A stretch of 64,000 nucleotides of DNA from Trebonia sp963774945 (GCA_963774945.1 CAVZHA010000002.1:186001-250000); one strand, 5' to 3'. Shown: positions 10,320-21,367, counted from the first letter of the stretch. Numbers and translations are program-made. The notes: generated from the letters alone by a model not told the origin.

Positions 10320-11510
10320 TCAGGCTCCCTTCGCGGCGAGCTCGGCGGCGCGCTTGGCGGCGCCGTCCATGGTGTCGACCTGCTCGAGGCCCGGCAGGGC
10401 GGCGTCGACCAGGATCTGGCGGCCCTCTTCGGCCTTGTTGCCGTCGAGCCGGACGACGATCGGCTTGGTGACCGTCTCGCCGCGCTCGGCCAGCAGGCCG
10501 AACGCGGACACGATGCCGTTGGCCACCGCGTCGCCCGACGTGATGCCGCCGAAGACGTTGACGAAGACCGACTTGACGGCCGGGTCGGACAGCACGATCT
10601 CCAGGCTGTTGGCCATCACCTCGGCCGATGCGCCGCCGCCGATGTCGAGGAAGTTGGCCGCCTTGACCCCGCCGAACGCCTCGCCCGCGTAGGCGACCAC
10701 GTCGAGGGTGGACATGACCAGGCCCGCGCCGTTGCCGATGATGCCGATCTGGCCGTCGAGCTTGACGTAGTTGAGGTGCTTCTCCTTGGCCCGGACCTCG
10801 AGCGGGTCGGAGGACTCAAGGTCGGCGAACTTGGCCTGGTCGGGCTGACGGAAGAAGGCGTTGTCGTCGAGCGTCACCTTGCCGTCGAGCGCGAGCACCT
10901 TGCCGTCGGGGGTGAGCACCATCGGGTTCACCTCGACCAGGGTCGCGTCCTCGTCGGTGAACATGGCCCACAGCCGCTCGGCCAGCACGGCCGCCTGCTC
11001 GACCGCCTCGTCCGGGATCCGGCCGGCCCGGACGATCTCAAGCGCCTTGGCGTGGTCGACCCCGGTCAGCGGGGAGACCGGGACGCGCGCGATCGCGTCC
11101 GGGTTGGTGTGCGCGATCTCCTCGATCTCCATGCCGCCGTCGACGGTGCAGATGGACGTGAACGTCCGGTTCGCGCGGTCGAGGAGAAAGGAGAGGTAGT
11201 ACTCGGACTTGATGTCCGAGGCCTCGGCGATCAGCACCTTGTGCGCGATGTGGCCCTTGATGTCCATGCCGAGGATGGCGTCGGCCTTCTCGAAGGCCTC
11301 GTCCGGGCTCTCGGCCAGCTTCACGCCGCCGGCCTTGCCGCGGCCGCCGGTCTTCACCTGCGCCTTCACCACAACTTGGGGGATGCCGTCGGCCGCGAAG
11401 GCGGCGGTGATCTCCCGCGCCTCCTCGGCGGTGTCGGCGACCTTGTCTTTCAGCACAGGAACGCCGTACTCGGCGAAGAGTTCCTTAGCCTGATACTCGA
11501 ACAGGTCCAC
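10320..11510 (-). CDS. sucC: Succinyl-CoA ligase (ADP-forming) subunit beta
   Basis: Beta subunit with an ATP-grasp fold, partner of SucD. The sequence begins VDLFEYQAKELFAEYGVPVL, the usual N-terminus of SucC, so I place the start at GTG 11510 (396 aa). An upstream in-frame GTG at 11546 would add 12 residues not found in the family, and neither start has a strong ribosome binding site. ATP-grasp features include KAQVKTGGRGKAGGVK, VEVNPMVLT and GIIGNGAGLVMSTLD; the C-terminus carries the CoA-ligase domain with NVFGGITSGD. First gene of the sucCD operon, divergent from the perM-like gene. Confidence 0.95.
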   Translation of the reverse strand: MDLFEYQAKELFAEYGVPVLKDKVADTAEEAREITAAFAADGIPQVVVKAQVKTGGRGKAGGVKLAESPDEAFEKADAILGMDIKGHIAHKVLIAEASDIKSEYYLSFLLDRANRTFTSICTVDGGMEIEEIAHTNPDAIARVPVSPLTGVDHAKALEIVRAGRIPDEAVEQAAVLAERLWAMFTDEDATLVEVNPMVLTPDGKVLALDGKVTLDDNAFFRQPDQAKFADLESSDPLEVRAKEKHLNYVKLDGQIGIIGNGAGLVMSTLDVVAYAGEAFGGVKAANFLDIGGGASAEVMANSLEIVLSDPAVKSVFVNVFGGITSGDAVANGIVSAFGLLAERGETVTKPIVVRLDGNKAEEGRQILVDAALPGLEQVDTMDGAAKRAAELAAKGA

Positions 11511-11806
11511 TGGGGGTCCGATCTCGGTCGGTTGCTTGCGTTTCACGTCTTACACCGCTACGACGAGCGGCTTTCACATGCAGCGTAGTCGTTGCGACGC
11601 GGCCGTCGCCGCCCGGAACGCCGATGTGAGCACCCTCTCAGGGCGGCGCTAAGCGCACAGCAAGCGGAACTAAGTGTTATCGATATGGTACTCAGTACCG
11701 CAGCCCGCGACAAGCCTCGCCGAACCTCCGCATCGGCCCTCATCCCCGCTCCCGCAAGCGGCGTGGCGGCGTGCCGTTTGCCCGATCCGTTGCAAGGATG
11801 GGCGAT
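11511..11806. other. Divergent intergenic region between sucC and perM-like gene
   Basis: 296 bases carrying both promoters. I see locally AT-rich stretches (for example around 11670-11700, with CGATATGG and TACTCAG) but no convincing -35/-10 pair, dyad or RNA gene. Confidence 0.4.
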
Positions 11807-13136
11807 GTGAGCGATCTGCCTACCATGCCGAGCCGCCCGATGCTCATGGCGGGCGGGATCGCGGCGCTGGCGGCGGCCGGCGGCGGGCTGGCGGTGCTGG
11901 TCACGCTCACCCTCATCGGCTGGATCACCGCGCCGCACGTGGGTCTGGGCGGCGGGCTGGCCGGGGTGCTGCGCTCGGCCGGGCTGCTCTGGCTGGTCGC
12001 GCACCACGTCGAGGTCACCGTCCGCGGCGTCGGCCGGATCGGGCTGCTGCCGCTCGGCCTGGTGCTGCTGCCTGCCGCGCTGATCGAGCGGGCCGGCCGC
12101 TGGATGACCCACGAGGGCCACGTCACCCGGCTCGCGGGACGTCGGCCTGGCGGCGCTCTCGATCGCGTTCCCCTACGCGCTGTTCACCGGCGCGGTCGCG
12201 GTGGCGAGCAGGACCGCGCTGGCCGCGCCGTCGCTGTGGCAGGCGGTCACCGCCGGATTCGGCATCGCGTTCCTGGCCGGCGGCTTCGGCGCGGCCCGCG
12301 GCCTGGCGCCCTGGCGCAAGCTGGCCGGGCGGGTGCCGCCGCGGCCCGCGCTCGGTGCATCCTCGGCATGGTGGCGGCGCTGGCGATGCTGGCGGCCTTC
12401 GGCGCGGTGCTCGCGGCGGCGTCGCTCGCGATCCACCTGGACTCCTACAAGGCAGCGGTGTCGGCCGCTCAACCCCGGGCATCGGCGGGTCGGCCCTGCT
12501 GCTGCTGGCCAGCCTCAGCTACCTGCCGAACTCGGTCATCTGGGCGATCGCGTACATGCTCGGCCCGGGGTTCGCGTTCGGCGTCGGCACCGCGGTCTCG
12601 CCGTCCGGGTCGGCGCTCGGCGCGGTCCCGGCCTTCCCGATGCTGGCGGCGGTGCCGGTCGGCGTCAGGGCCGCGTTCCCGCCCTGGCTCGGCTTCTTCG
12701 TCCTCGTGCTGCCCTACCTGGCGGGCGCGCTGGCCGGGCTGATGACCGTGCGCATCGCGCCCACCCCGACCCTGGAGGCGGCGCCGCTGTGGGGGCTGCT
12801 CACCGGCTCGCTGACCGCCGCCGTCATCGGGTTCGCGGCCAAGTTCTCCGGCGGCCCGCTCGGCGCCGGGCGGCTGGCCTCGGTCGGCCCGGCCGGCGGC
12901 GAGGTCGGCCTGGTCGCCGTCCTCGAGATCGGCGTGACCGCCGCGCTGGTGGCCGGCGCCGCCAACTGGCTGATCCTCCGGCACCACATCCGCCGCCTGG
13001 CCGCCGCCGGGCCCGACCAGCGCCGGCCGCCGCGCCGGTCAGCGGCCCGCTGCCGCGACTGGTGGTCGACCAGACCGACGACGACGGCGGCCACCGCATC
13101 TACGTCGACCCGTGGGCCAACGACATCGCCGACTAG
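11807..13136 (+). CDS. PerM-like / DUF6350 polytopic membrane protein (several frameshifts)
   Basis: A membrane protein with about ten hydrophobic segments (for example IAALAAAGGGLAVLVTLTLI, GGSALLLLASLSYLPNSVI, FFVLVLPYLAGALAGLMTV) and a soluble tail ending YVDPWANDIAD. The position between sucCD and purN matches Mycobacterium perM (Rv0955), a membrane factor linked to cell division and persistence, and the DUF6350 genes of Streptomyces. GTG 11807 is chosen because AAGG lies 9 bases upstream; ATG 11798 is too close to it. Frame changes near 12140, 12350, 12475 and 13030 restore one continuous family-like protein, so I treat it as a single gene. Confidence 0.75.
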
Positions 13137-13227
13137 CCCCAGAGAGCCCTTCGCGTGCGCCAAGCGCTTTCGGGCCCGCTCTGCCGGCCAAAAGCGCATT
13201 CGGCTCACATGCGGTGAGGTGGCGGGG

Positions 13228-13706
13228 TCAGCTGCCGCCGAGCAGCTTGATCTCGTTGCGGACGCGAGTTGTCGAGCTGGTTCTCGCACGCCGTCTGGGT
13301 GGCGGTCGTGTTGGCGCCGCTCATGCAGTTGGCGTACTGGGTCAGCTGCGGTCCGGAAGATCAGGAACCCGGCCAGCACGAAGCTGCAGAACACGAACCC
13401 GACCAGGCCGAGCACGGTGGCGGCGATCACGCCGCGCGGCCGCCGGGTGCCGGCCCGCTTGGCGGCCGACATGGTCCTGAACGCCAGCACGAGCGCGACG
13501 GCGGCGACCACCAGCGCGACCCCGATGACGTACACGCCGCGGTGGATGTTGCTGATCAGCGTCATCGCCAGCAGGCTGAGCACGGACAGCGCCAGCGCCG
13601 CCCAGGCGCGCTGCTGAAGCGCCGGCGAGGGCGGCGGAAGCTGCGGTCGCGGCGGCGGGAGGAGGAACGGCGACCGCGGCGGCGGCGGATCGGTGAGTCT
13701 GGCCAT
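13228..13706 (-). CDS. Small Pro-rich membrane protein, DUF4190-like (frameshifts)
   Basis: Starts MARLTDPPPPRSP, with about 30 Pro-rich residues, then three hydrophobic segments (ALALSVLSLLAMTLI, GVYVIGVALVVAAVALVLAF, GVIAATVLGLVGFVFCSFVL) and a short outer tail with two Cys residues (YANCMSGANTTATQTACENQ) ending KLLGGS. The last part needs two single-base corrections (near 13350 and 13265). This arrangement resembles DUF4190-type small actinobacterial membrane proteins of unknown role. It is divergent from purN, with 39 bases between the two starts. Confidence 0.55.
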
Positions 13707-13745
13707 GTCGCGATCTATTCTGCCGCACCGGTTAGGGTGTCTGCC

Positions 13746-14361
13746 ATGAACGCCAGGCTGGTCGTGCTCGTCTCCGGGGCGGGGACGAACCTGCAGGCGC
13801 TGCTCGACGCCTGCGCCGACCCGGGCTACGGCGCGACGCGTCGTCGCGGTCGGCGCCGACCGCGAGTCCATCGCCGCGCTCGACCGCGCGAAAGCGGCGG
13901 ATATCCCGACATTCACGCGTGAAGGTGAAAGACTTCGCCAGCCCGCGAGGACTGGGATCGAGGCGCTCGCCGCGCGCGTGCGAGCAGTACCGCCCGACCT
14001 GATCGTCTGCGCCGGGTTCATGAAGCTGGTCGGCCCGGCGTTCCTGGCCCGGTTCGGCGGCCGCTGCCTGAACACGCACCCCGCCTTGCTACCGTCGTTC
14101 CCCGGCATGCACGGCGTGCGGGACGCGCTCGGCTACGGGGTCAAGGTGACCGGCTGCACGGTGTTCCTGGTCGACGAGGGCGTCGACGCCGGCCCGGTGC
14201 TCGCCCAGGCGGCGGTGCCGGTGCACGATGACGACGACGAGGCGAGCCTGCACGAGCGGATCAAGGTGGCCGAACGCGCCCTGCTCGTCGGCACGGTCGG
14301 CCGGATGGCCCGCGAGGGGTGGTCCGTCAATGGCGACAGGAAGGTAAGGATCGGCACGTGA
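13746..14361 (+). CDS. purN: Phosphoribosylglycinamide formyltransferase (frameshifts)
   Basis: Third step of purine synthesis: transfers formyl from 10-formyl-THF to GAR. Family landmarks: VSGAGTNLQALLDA at the N-terminus (phosphate-binding loop), catalytic segment LNTHPALLPSFPGMHG with the Asn/His pair, and VDEGVDAGPVLAQ with the conserved Asp. About 200 aa after correction. Extra bases near 13835, 13915, 13935 and 13955 disrupt the first half. The stop codon overlaps the purH GTG by 4 bases. Confidence 0.9.
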
Positions 14362-15984
14362 CTGCAGATTCCGATCAAGCGGGCGCTGCTGTCCGTCTAC
14401 GACAAGGCGGGCCTGGTCGAGCTGGCCGCCGCCCTGCACGGGGCCGGCGCGGAGCTCGTCTCCACCGGCTCCACCGCCAAGACGATCGAGCAGGCGGGCA
14501 TCCCGGTCACCAAGGTGGAGGACCTCACCGGCTTCCCCGAGTGCCTCGACGGCCGGGTCAAGACGCTGCACCCGCGGGTGCACGCGGGCCTGCTGGCCGA
14601 CCTGGCCAACCCGGACCACGAACGCCAGCTGGACGAGCTCGGCATCGCGCCGTTCCAGCTGCTGGTCTCCAACCTCTACCCGTTCGAGCAGACGGTCGCG
14701 TCCGGCGCCACCCCGCCGGAGATCATCGAGCAGATCGACATCGGCGGCCCGGCGATGGTCCGCGCCGCGGCCAAGAACCACGGCAGCGTCGCCGTCGTGA
14801 CCAGCCCGGCCCAGTACGGCGACGTGATCAAGGCGCTCGCCGACGGCGGGTTCGACCGAGCCCGAGCGCCGCCGGCTGGCCGCCGCCGCGTACGCGCACA
14901 CCGCCGCCTACGACGCGGCCGTCGCGTCCTGGTTCGCCGCCAGCTACGCGCCGGACGAGGTCGCGGCGCAGACCGGCTGGCCCGACCTCATCGCCCAGGT
15001 GTGGACCCGGGCCGACGTGCTCCGCTACGGCGAGAACCCGCACCAGCGCGGCGCCTCTACGAGGCCCGCAGCGCCGCGCCGGGGGCCGACCCCGGCATCG
15101 CCAACGCCGAGGTGCTGCACGGCAAGGCGATGTCCTACAACAACTACGTGGACGCCGACTCCGCGCGCCGCGCCGCCTACGACTTCGCCCAGCCCTGCGT
15201 GGCGATCATCAAGCACTCCAACCCGTGCGGGATCGCGATCGGGGCCAACATCGCCGCCGCGCACGCCAAGGCGCTCGCCTGCGACCCGCTGTCCGCCTAC
15301 GGCGGGGTGGTCGCGGCCAACAGCGCGGTCACCGACGCGATGGCCGAGCAGATCACCGACGGGTTCGCCGAGGTGGTGATCGCGCCGGACTTCGACCCGG
15401 CGGCGGTGGAGATCCTGACCGCGAAGTGGAAGAACATCCGGCTGCTGCGCTGTGACCCGCCGCCGTGGGGCGCGGCCGCCGGGCCGACGGTGAAACCACG
15501 GTCCGTTCGACATCCTCCGATTTTGAATTTCGGCCGGTCAGCGGCGGGCTGCTCGCGCAGACGTGGGACCGGGTCGACGCGCCGGGCGACGACCCGGCGC
15601 GGCTGGGAGCTGAAGGCCGGGGCGGCGGCCGACGCCGCGACGCTGGCCGACCTCGCGTTCGCGTGGCGGGCGTGCCGGGCCGTGAAGTCGAACGCGATCC
15701 TGCTCGCGGCGGGCGGCGCGTCGGTCGGCGTGGGCATGGGACAGGTGAACCGGGTCGACTCGGCCCGGCTGGCTGTGGCCAGAGCCGGAAATCGGGCGGC
15801 CGGCTCTGTGGCCGCGTCAGACGCGTTCTTCCCGTTCCCTGACGGTTTCGAGATACTCGCGGAGGCGGGTGTCCGCGCGGTGGTCGAGCCGGGCGGCTCC
15901 ATCCGGGATGACGGCGTGATCGCGGCCGCGCAGGCGGCCGGCGTGACGCTGTACTTCACCGGCGTCCGGCACTTCTACCACTAG
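14358..15984 (+). CDS. purH: Bifunctional AICAR transformylase/IMP cyclohydrolase (frameshifts)
   Basis: Catalyses the last two steps of IMP synthesis. The N-terminal cyclohydrolase domain is MGS-like (KRALLSVYDKAGLVELA, VSTGSTAKTIEQAG, GRVKTLHPRVHAGLL); the transformylase domain has HSNPCGIAIG, GVVAANSAVTDAM, and the C-terminal DAFFPFPDGFEILAEAGV followed by GVRHFYH. About 540 aa expected. GTG 14358 overlaps the purN stop (GTGA). Single-base indels near 14373, 14860, 15055, 15490 and 15605 break the frame; the segment between the last two is coherent only in a third frame. Operon with purN, and folD follows 12 bases later, linking purine and one-carbon metabolism. Confidence 0.92.
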
Positions 15985-15996
15985 AGGGGTTCTCGC

Positions 15997-16849
15997 GTGA
16001 GCGCATCGATCCTGGACGGCAAGGCGACCGCGGCCGAGGTCAAGGCGGACCTGAAGGAGCGGGTGGCGGCGCTGGCCGCCCGCGGGATCCTGCCCGGGCT
16101 CGGCACGATCCTGGTCGGCGACGACCCGGGCTCGCGCGCCTACGTGGCCGGCAAGCACCGGGACTGCGCGCAGGTGGGCGATCGCCTCGATCCGGCGCGA
16201 CCTGCCCGCCTCGGCGACCCAGGCGCAGGTCGAGGAGGCGGTGCGCGGAGCTGAACGCCGACCCCGCCTGCACCGGGTACATCGTCCAGCTGCCGCTGCC
16301 GTCCGGGCTCGACGACAAGCGCGTGCTCAACCTCATGGACCCGGCCAAGGACGCGGACGGCCTGCACCCGGTCAACCTGGGCAAGCTGGTGCTGGGCGAG
16401 GAGGCGCCGCTGCCGTGCACGCCGCGCGGCATCGTGGCGCTGCTGCGCCGGTACGGGGTGGAGATCGCCGGGGCCGAGGTGACCGTGATCGGGCGCGGCA
16501 TCACGGTCGGGCCGGGCGCTCGGGCTGCTGCTCACCCGGCGGTCGGAGAACGCGACCGTGACGCTGTGCCACACCGGGACCAAGGACCTGGCCGCGCACA
16601 CCCGCGCGGCCGACATCGTGGTGGTGGCGGCCGGGCGGGCCGGGCTGCTGACGGCGGACATGGTCAAGCCGGGCGCGGCCGTGCTCGACGTCGGGCATCA
16701 CCCGGACCGAGGCCGGGCTGGTGGGCGACGTCGCGCCCGACGTGGCCTCGGTGGCCGGGTGGATCGCGCCGATGCCGGGCGGGGTCGGGCCGATGACTCG
16801 GGCGATGCTGCTCGCTAATGTGGTGGAGGCGGCAGAGCGCCGGTTATAG
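15997..16849 (+). CDS. folD: Bifunctional methylene-THF dehydrogenase/cyclohydrolase (frameshifts)
   Basis: Interconverts 5,10-methylene-THF and 10-formyl-THF, supplying the formyl donor used by PurN and PurH just upstream. Seen: ILDGKATAAEVKADLKERV at the N-terminus, LVGDDPGSRAYVAGK (catalytic Lys of the YxxxK type), GYIVQLPLPSGLD, DGLHPVNLGKL, CTPRGIVALL, the NADP-loop VIGRGITVG and the C-terminal PGGVGPMTRAMLL. GTG 15997 has GAGGGG upstream. Extra bases near 16180, 16245, 16515 and 16695 change frame. Corrected length about 283 aa, normal for the family. Confidence 0.93.
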
Positions 16850-16854
16850 TCGGC

Positions 16855-16908
16855 GGTACTCGCGTACCCCCGGAGGCGGTACTGCCGTACCTACTCGGCG
16901 AGTAATAT
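16855..16908 (+). promoter_or_regulatory. etfBA promoter with three short palindromes
   Basis: Two identical-arm palindromes, GGTAC-N4-GTACC, lie at 16855-16868 and 16878-16891 with centres 23 bases apart. They are followed at once by TACTCG-G-CGAGTA at 16892-16904. A -10-like TAATAT at 16903-16908 overlaps the end of the third palindrome, 50 bases upstream of the etfB start. Regular spacing and promoter position suggest a dimeric regulator binding cooperatively; the regulator is not identified. Confidence 0.55.
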
Positions 16909-16957
16909 AGACTCCGTTCCCGGGAGTCTGAGCACGCAGGAAGGGCAGCGTCTGTCC

Positions 16958-17739
16958 ATGAATATCGTCGTCTGCGTTAAGCAGGTGCCTGACACCGAGG
17001 TGGAGCGGACGCCTGGTGCCCGGTGACAACACGGTGGACCGGGCCTCGGTTGACGGGGTCATCAACTACCTGGATGAGTTCGCGATCGAGGAGGGCCTGA
17101 AGATCGCGCGAGGCGCAGGGCGGCGAGGTGACGATCTTGTCGATGGGCCCGGCCAAGGCGGCGGAGTCGATCCGCAAGGCGCTGTCGATGGGCGCGGACA
17201 AGGCGGTGCACGTGATCGACGACGCGCTCGCCGGGTCGGACGCGCTGGAGACGTCGCTGGCGATCGCCGAGGCGCTCAAGGTGGTCGGGTTCGACCTGGT
17301 GGTGTTCGGGTCGGAGTCGACCGACGCGCGGACCGGGGTGGTGCCGGCGATGGTGGCCGAGCGGCTCGGGGTGCCGCAGCTGACGCTGGCCGGGAAGGTC
17401 GACGTCGCCGGGTCGGAGGTGACGATCCGGCGGGTGGCCGACGACGGGTACGAGGTGGTGACCGGGTCGCTGCCGGCGGTGGTGTCGGTGGTGGAGAAGA
17501 TCAACGAGCCGCGGTACCCGACGTTCAAGGGGATCATGGCGGCGAAGAAGAAGCCGGTGCAGACGCTGACGCTGGCGGACCTCTCGCTCGACGCGGGGTC
17601 GGTCGGGCTGGCGAACGCGGCGTCGTGGGTGGAGGACTTCGCCAAGCGGCCGCCGCGGGCGGCGGGCGTGGTCGTGAAGGACGAGGGGGACGGCGGCAGC
17701 AAGGCGGCCGCGTTCCTGGCCGAGCGGAAGTTCATCTGA
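16958..17739 (+). CDS. etfB: Electron transfer flavoprotein subunit beta (frameshifts)
   Basis: Beta subunit of the FAD/AMP-containing flavoprotein that takes electrons from acyl-CoA dehydrogenases. Begins MNIVVCVKQVPDTEVER; contains DEFAIEEGLKIA, SMGPAKAAESIRKALSMGAD and the family loop VFGSESTDARTGVVPAM. About 259 aa after removing two extra bases (near 16996 and 17108). AGGAAGG lies about 15 bases before the ATG. etfA follows after 15 bases with its own GAGAGGG site, so the two form an operon. Confidence 0.94.
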
Positions 17740-17754
17740 GAGGGCTTGGATCAC

Positions 17755-18730
17755 ATGGCTGAGGTACTGGTCCTCGCGGAGCACACCGCTGACGGCGAGG
17801 TCAAGAAGGTCACCCTGGAGCTGCTGACCGCGGCCCGGCGGCTGGGCGAGCCGTCGGTGGTGTGGACCGGCCCGGGCGCGGACGCCGGCGCAGCCGCGGC
17901 TGGCGGAGTACGGCGCGGCCAAGGTGTACGTGGCCGACTCGGCCGACTTCGCGGGCTATGTGGTGGCGCCGGCCGCGGAGCTGCTGGCGCGCTGGTCGCG
18001 TCGGCGTCGCCGGCGGCGGTGCTGATCGCGGGCACGACCGAGGGCAAGGAGATCGCCGGGCGGCTGGCGGTCAAGACCGGGTCGGGCGTGCTGACCGACG
18101 CGGTCGACGTGACCGCCGGGGACGGCGGCGCGCCGGTGGCGGAGCAGCCGAACTTCGGCGGCGCGATCACCGTGCACTCGACGGTGCGGAAGGGCACGCC
18201 GATCATCGCGGTGCGGCCGAACTCGGTCGCGGCCGAGGCTTCGCCCCGGCCGGCCGCGGTGGTGGAGGCGGTCGCGTTCACCGCCTCCGACGCGGCCAAG
18301 ACGGCGAAGATCACCGAGCACGTGGTGGCGGAGGCGAGCGAGCGGCCGGAGCTGTCGGAGGCGCTCGATCGTGGTCTCCGGCGGCCGCGGCACCGGGTCG
18401 GCGGACGGGTTCGGGATCATCGAGCAGCTCGCCGACTCGCTCGGCGCGGCGGTCGGCGCGTCCCGGGCGGTGGTGGACGCGGGCTGGTACCCGCACGCGT
18501 TCCAGGTCGGGCAGACCGGCAAGACCGTGTCGCCGCAGCTGTACGTGGCGGTCGGCATCTCCGGCGCGATCCAGCACCGGGCCGGCATGCAGACCTCCAA
18601 GACGATCGTCGCGGTCAACAAGGACGCCGAGGCGCCGATCTTCGAGATCGCCGACTTCGGCGTCGTCGGCGATCTGTTCACCGTCGTCCCCCAGCTCATC
18701 GAGGAGATCGGCAAGCGCAAGCAGATCTGA
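17755..18730 (+). CDS. etfA: Electron transfer flavoprotein subunit alpha (frameshifts)
   Basis: Alpha subunit, which holds the FAD. N-terminal domain MAEVLVLAEHTADGEVKKVT; C-terminal FAD domain with SGGRGTGSADGFGIIEQLAD, ASRAVVDAGWYPHAFQVGQT, VSPQLYVAVGISGAIQH and NKDAEAPIFEIADFGVVGD. About 324 aa. Frame changes near 17890, 17990 and 18368 are single-base events within otherwise continuous homology. Partner of EtfB upstream; the pair sits just before a cysteine desulfurase, as in other actinobacteria. Confidence 0.95.
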
Positions 18731-18778
18731 TTGGGCTAGGTGGCGTGGCGGCGGGGCTCGGTTAGGCTTTAGGACACG

Positions 18779-19988
18779 ATGAGCACTTGTCCGGTTATCT
18801 ACCTTGACCATGCCGCCACGACGCCGATGCTGCCCGAGTCCATCGCCGCGATGACCGAGGAGCTGGCCCAGCTGGGCAACCCCTCGTCGCTGCACAACGC
18901 CGGGCGCCGCGCCCGGCGGGTGGTGGAGGAGTCGCGGGAGCAGATCGCCGAGGTGTTCGGCGCGCGGGCCAGCGAGGTGATCTTCACCAGCGGCGGCACC
19001 GAGGCGGACAACCTCGCGGTCAAGGGGATGTTCTGGGCGCGGCGGGCGGCCGACGCCCGGCGCACCCGGGTGCTCACGACCGCGGTCGAGCACCACGCGG
19101 TGCTCGACTCGGTGCACTGGCTGGCCGACGCCGAGGGCGCGTCGCCGCAGTGGCTGCCCGGTCGACGACTGCGGGCTGGTGCACGCCGACGTCGCTGCGG
19201 GCGGCGCTGACGGCCGACGCGCGCCGACGGCGCGGCGCTGGTCAGCGTGATGTGGGCCAACAACGAGGTCGGCGCGGTGCAGCCCGATCACCGCGCTGGC
19301 GGCGGTGGCGCACGAGTACGGGGTGCCCTTCCACACCGACGCGGTGCAGGCGGCGGCGCAGCTCCCGGTGGACTTCGCCGCGTCCGGGGTGGACGCGATG
19401 ACCGTCACCGCGCACAAGCTCGGCGGCCCGGTCGGGGTCGGGCGCGCTGATCCTCGGGCGCGCGGTCGCGCCGGTCCCGGTGCTGCACGGCGGCGGCCAG
19501 GAGCGCGACGTCCGCTCGGGCACCCTGGACGCGCCCGCCATCAGGGCCTTCGCGGTCGCGGCGGTGACGTCCGGCGCGGCGGCGCGCGGCCGAGGCGGTG
19601 CGGGTGGCGGCGCTGCGGGACGACCTCATCCGGCAGGTGCTGCGCGCCGTCCCCGACGCGGTCCTGAACGGCCCGCCGCCCGGGCCCGGCCGGCTGCCGG
19701 GCAACGCGCACTTCTCCTTCCCCGGCTGCGAGGGCGACGCGCTGCTGCTGCTGCTCGACGCCCGCGGCATCGCCTGCTCGACCGGCTCGGCCTGCACCGC
19801 CGGGGTCGCCGAGCCGAGCCACGTGCTGCTCGCGATGGGCGCCGACGAGGCCCGCGCCCGCGGCTCGCTGCGCTTCTCGCTCGGCCACACCACCACCCAG
19901 GCCGACGTGGACGCCCTCGGCGCGCTGCATCGGCGAGGCGGTGACCCGCGCCCGCCGCGCGCGGCCGGCGCTAGCCGTCGCCCGCTGA
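18779..19988 (+). CDS. Cysteine desulfurase, NifS/IscS type (frameshifts)
   Basis: PLP enzyme that removes sulfur from cysteine and hands it on as a persulfide. Landmarks in order: YLDHAATTPMLPESIAAM, TSGGTEADNLAVKG, EHHAVLDS, VMWANNEVGAVQP, PLP-lysine in VTAHKLGGPVGVG, GGGQERDVRSGT, and the active-site Cys in GIACSTGSACTAG. At least seven extra bases between 19160 and 19935 split the frame; corrected length about 400 aa. mnmA follows after 37 bases, so the likely role is sulfur supply for tRNA 2-thiouridine. Confidence 0.93.
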
Positions 19989-20025
19989 CCTGCCTGTCCG
20001 CGGCGCCGGGTAACCTGGAAGGGTT

Positions 20026-21104
20026 ATGGGACTTAAGGTTCTTGCCGCCATGTCGGGCGGGGTCGACTCCGCCACCGCGGCGGCTCGCGCGGTCGACGCC
20101 GGTCATGAGGTGACCGGCGTCCATCTCGCGCTGTCGCAGAATCCGCAGTCGTACCGGACCGGGGCGCGCGGCTGCTGCACGCTCGAGGACGCCCGGGACG
20201 CGCGCCGCGCCGCCGACGTGATCGGCATCCCGTTCTACGTCTGGGACCTGGCCGAGCGGTTCAAGCAGGACGTGGTGGACGACTTCGTCGCCGAGTACGC
20301 GGCGGGCCGGACGCCCAACCCGTGCCTGCGCTGCAACGAGAAGATCAAGTTCGAGGCGGTGCTCGACCGCGCGCTCGCGCTCGGCTTCGACGCGGTCTGC
20401 ACCGGGCACTACGCGCGGATCGACGCGCGATCCGGCGCGCTGCAGCGCGCCGTCGACGACGGCAAGGACCAGTCCTACGTGCTCGCCGTGCTGACCAGGG
20501 ACCAGATCGCGCACGCGATGTTCCCGCTCGGCGACACGCCCAAGGCGCAGGTCCGGGAGGAGGCGGCGCGAGCGCGGCCTGCTGGTCGCCGACAAGCCGG
20601 ACAGCCACGACGTCTGCTTCATCGCCGACGGCGACACCCAGGGCTTCCTGGCCCGGCAGCTGGCGGCGCCGCGCCGGGCAAGATCGTGGACACCGACGGG
20701 GCGGTGCTCGGCGCGCACGAGGGCGCCTTCGGGTTCACGGTCGGCCAGCGGAAGGGCCTGCGGCTTGATCGCCCCGCCCCGGACGGCAATCCCCGCTACG
20801 TGCTGTCCATCGAGCCGGTCAGCAACACCGTCACCGTCGGCCCGGCCGACGCGCTCTCGGTCACGCGAGATCACCGCGATCCGCCCGGTCTGGACCGGCT
20901 GCGCGGCCACCGGAGACGCCGGTCGAGTGCTCGGTGCAGCTCCGCGCGCACGGCGAGGTGTACCCGTGCGTCGCCTGGCTGGCCGGCGACGAGCTGGTCA
21001 TCAGCCTGCGCGCACCGGCCCGGGCGGTGGCCGCGGGCCAGGCGGCCGTGCTCTACGACGGCGACACCGTCCTCGGCAGCGCCACGATCTCGGCCGCCCG
21101 CTAG
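20026..21104 (+). CDS. mnmA: tRNA-specific 2-thiouridylase (frameshifts)
   Basis: Makes s2U34 in tRNA Lys/Glu/Gln, using sulfur from the desulfurase upstream. P-loop MSGGVDSATAAARAV at residues 9-23; first catalytic Cys in NPCLRCNEKIKF; second Cys in DSHDVCFIADGD; FTVGQRKGL begins the C-terminal part, which ends GDTVLGSATISAAR. About 358 aa. Frame changes lie near 20575, 20675, 20865 and 20920. The ATG has GGAAGGG directly upstream at a tight spacing. Last gene of the core block before the accessory island. Confidence 0.95.
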
Positions 21105-21367
21105 AGATCCCAGCACCTAGCTTGTCGGGAGGCGCCTGGTGGAGGATACCGACGAGCCGACCTGGGCGGCAGCCATGATCGTGTTCCGTTGGGGCCGCGT
21201 TTCCCCAGCCGAACGTGTGCGCGTGTGCCGCCAGGGGCGCTATACGACTCGAAAGGCACACGAAGACCCGTATGTCCGGTCCTGCTTGTTGAGCGTGGTG
21301 ACGGTGGGGAAACTGGTCGATGATCCGGCCGCCGAACCGGGAATCCGGCCAACTGCGGAGGCTGTCG
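21105..21367. other. Convergent intergenic region, mnmA / GntR regulator 1
   Basis: 263 bases between two converging genes, with lower GC and no codon-position bias on either strand. A GTG at 21139 with a GGGAGG ribosome binding site opens a reading frame to 21474, but it runs antisense into the regulator gene and has no recognisable product, so I do not call it. No hairpin terminator stands out. Confidence 0.3.

Noticed and set aside
9420..11588. A 722-codon open frame on the plus strand opposite sucC-sucD
   Set aside because: Composition is Asp/Arg/Val/Gly-rich without domains; it is the antisense shadow of two intact, well-conserved genes.
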